A stretch of 64,000 bases of DNA from contig JAHCIA010000001.1 of NCBI GenBank assembly GCA_026129465.1, positions 2,803,964 through 2,867,963 of the forward strand, given 5' to 3'. Source of the DNA: Flavobacteriales bacterium. GTDB taxonomy: Bacteria; Bacteroidota; Bacteroidia; Flavobacteriales_F; PHOS-HE28. The translations under genes were made by a program, and so were the position numbers. Positions 62,321 to 64,000 of the stretch are shown one piece after another (within the stretch, counting starts at the first letter, position 1; the number at the start of each line of letters is the position of its first letter). The notes beneath the pieces were generated by a model. That model made no database searches, was not told where the DNA came from, and saw only the letters and a program-made list of their open reading frames with translations.

Positions 62321-64000
62321 GTACGCCTACGATCGAATTGGTCTCGGGCGATATTGCCAATAGCTGCGGCACCGATCCGCTGCTGTATACCGCCGATCCA
62401 CCGGGAGGCACTTGGTCGGGCTTGGCAGGGCCAGGCGGTGTGGTGGATCGCTCTTGTGCCATGCGTCCGGCTGCTGGCCAAGTGCTCTACACCTTTTCTG
62501 CTGCCAACGGGGATTGTATTGGGAGCGCAGGTGTGATCCTGGATCTGAAAGCTTGTGTTGCCATAGACCTCGGGCCTGACATCGAGCTATGCAGCAATGC
62601 GGACACCTTGGTCGTGACGTTGCTGCCGCCCTTCAATGGTGGTGCCGATCTGGATGGGGACTTTGACCTGGTGCTGTATACCCCCAACCCTCCGGGTCCG
62701 CCGGTGCCTACTGGTTATTTCAGCCCTGGCAAACCAGCTGGTATCTATACGCTCACGGGTATGAGGACCGCTGCCAACCAGTGTCCCGGATACGATACGC
62801 TGCTGGTAACAGTTGTGGCCGCACCTGAGGTGGACCCTGGAGTCTACGGGCCAGCATGTAGCATTGATGGGCCGATAACGTTGGAGGGTGATCCGGCGGG
62901 CGGGACTTGGAGCGGTACTGGGGTCACTGGTGATCAGTTCGATCCGGCAACGGGCACACAGACCATTGTCTATACCGTGACGGAAGGGATCTGCACCACC
63001 ATTGGGAGCGTGAGCATTGAAGTAGAGGAGCCCACCATCTGGTACGCGGATCAGGATGGGGACGGCCTGGGTGATCCGGCGGTGCAAGTCTTGGCCTGCG
63101 AACAGCCCGACGGCTATGTGCCCAATGATCTGGACCCCTGCCCGTTCCTGCCTTTCATGAGTCCCGGTGACGCCTGTGATGATGGAGATCCCTCCACAGG
63201 GAACGATACGGTGGATGTGAACTGTGCATGCGTTGGAGTGATGATCGACTGCAATGGTGAGGCAGGCGGCACAGCCTTCCTCGACAACTGCGGTGATTGC
63301 GTCGGTGGAAACACCGGCGACGTGGCCTGCGAAGCTGACTGCAACGGCGACTTCGGTGGCACTGCATTCCTCGACAACTGCGGGGTTTGCGTGGGTGGCA
63401 ACACAGGTGAGTTGCCCTGTGTGGCCGACTGCAACGGCGACTTCGGTGGCACTGCCTTCCTCGACAACTGCGGGGTTTGCGTGGGTGGCAACACTGGTGA
63501 GTTGCCCTGTGTGGCCGACTGCAACGGCGACTTCGGTGGCACTGCCTTCCTCGACAACTGCGGTGACTGCGTTGGGGGCAACACTGGGGAGTTGCCCTGT
63601 GTGGCCGACTGCAACGGCGACTTCGGTGGCACTGCCTTCCTCGACAACTGCGGTGACTGCGTTGGGGGCAACACTGGGGAGTTGCCCTGCGTGGCCGACT
63701 GCAACGGCGACTTCGGCGGCACAGCCTTCATCGACAACTGCGGTGATTGCGTGGGTGGCGACACGGGACTTGCGCCCTGCGCGGATGATTGTCTGGGTGA
63801 GCCCGGAGGCGACGCAGAGGTCGATGCCTGCGGGGTGTGCTATGTAGGTGGCGCTACCAATCCCTCTTGGAACTCCACCTGTGCGGACTGTGTTGGCGTT
63901 CCATATGGCCCAGCACAGATAGGTACTCCTTGTGACGATGACGATCCGAACACAGAGAATTCATACTGGACGGACGATTGCAACTGTGATATTGGAACTG
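62137..64000 (+). pseudogene. Continuation of the giant surface protein beyond the TAA, open at the window end
   Basis: No stop occurs in this frame to 64000. It reads GPLCAFGDPIVLDLAQPSGG, further Ig-like units, then a calcium-type WYADQDGDGLGDPAVQVL, and from 63247 six tandem 30-residue units DCNGDFGGTAFLDNC / G-VCVGGNTG. The protein continues past the window, where a T9SS sorting domain would be expected. If the stop is real, this half is untranslated or read through; if it is an error, the whole is one protein of more than 1390 residues. Confidence 0.7.
63247..63786 (+). repeat. Six tandem 90-bp coding repeats (DCNG...CVGG)
   Basis: Units start at 63247, 63337, 63427, 63517, 63607 and 63697; each is 30 codons, and units 2-5 are nearly identical at DNA level. 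Every unit carries four cysteines (DC, NC, DC/VC and PC). A seventh, diverged unit starts at 63787 (DCLGEPGGDAEVDACGVC). Confidence 0.9.

Noticed and set aside
63247-63786. Regularly spaced 90-bp repeats that might suggest a CRISPR array
   Set aside because: The repeats are contiguous, exactly 30 codons long and in frame within a protein gene; there are no unique spacers or cas genes.

Overview
The window looks like chromosomal DNA of a GC-rich member of the Bacteroidota, probably an uncultured Flavobacteriales-type lineage. The evidence is: several large secreted proteins with type IX secretion (T9SS) C-terminal sorting domains; LytTR response regulators paired with LytS-type kinases; a GldL-like membrane protein; an epimerase-type threonine dehydrogenase; a type B succinate dehydrogenase; and many copies of the Bacteroidota -7 promoter box TAnnTTTG (often as TACCTTCG) just upstream of starts. 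No rRNA, tRNA or CRISPR was seen.

Layout. 1-217 is the start of an aminotransferase leaving the window. 300-5739 is a tandem duplication of a two-gene cassette (Cys-rich lipoprotein plus T9SS cargo) whose ends are nearly identical and whose middles have diverged. A 7-bp repeat at the 5' end of the lipoprotein gene differs by one unit between copies. 5820-16839 is a minus-strand housekeeping block: two exported proteins, polA, an M28 peptidase, cysS, hflC/hflK, a MORN/YwqK protein and tdh. 16930-24883 carries trhO, then hmgA and hppD (tyrosine catabolism). Those two are separated by a 4.4-kb accessory island with an IS-broken PIN-like gene, two toxin-antitoxin pairs and four copies of a dispersed repeat.

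24959-36913 holds a DUF4345 gene and ppk2 sharing an FNR-like palindrome, then aspS, an SBBP-repeat T9SS protein, guaD, mtfA, the sdhC-A-B operon and pepP. 36989-45243 has the GldL-like protein, a cluster of very small genes, a LytTR regulator with a giant propeller kinase, a Bacteroidota-specific helical protein and thiL. 45306-50962 has a large T9SS protein, sufA and sufB, without sufC/D/S.

From 50975 the character changes: a nucleotidyltransferase pair, a 55-codon remnant of dxs, and from 51843 a block with a second LytS/LytTR pair, a gene broken by a second identical IS copy, and two T9SS surface proteins. The last is a repeat-rich giant with one in-frame stop codon, and it runs off the window end.

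Repetitive DNA is the most unusual aspect. I see CAAC/GTTG arrays with 7-bp period at gene boundaries (one arranged as an inverted repeat between sdhC and sdhA), inverted arrays built on a CTGCG core with 8-9 bp period, and the dispersed GTGAGGGATRG element that separates the toxin-antitoxin modules.
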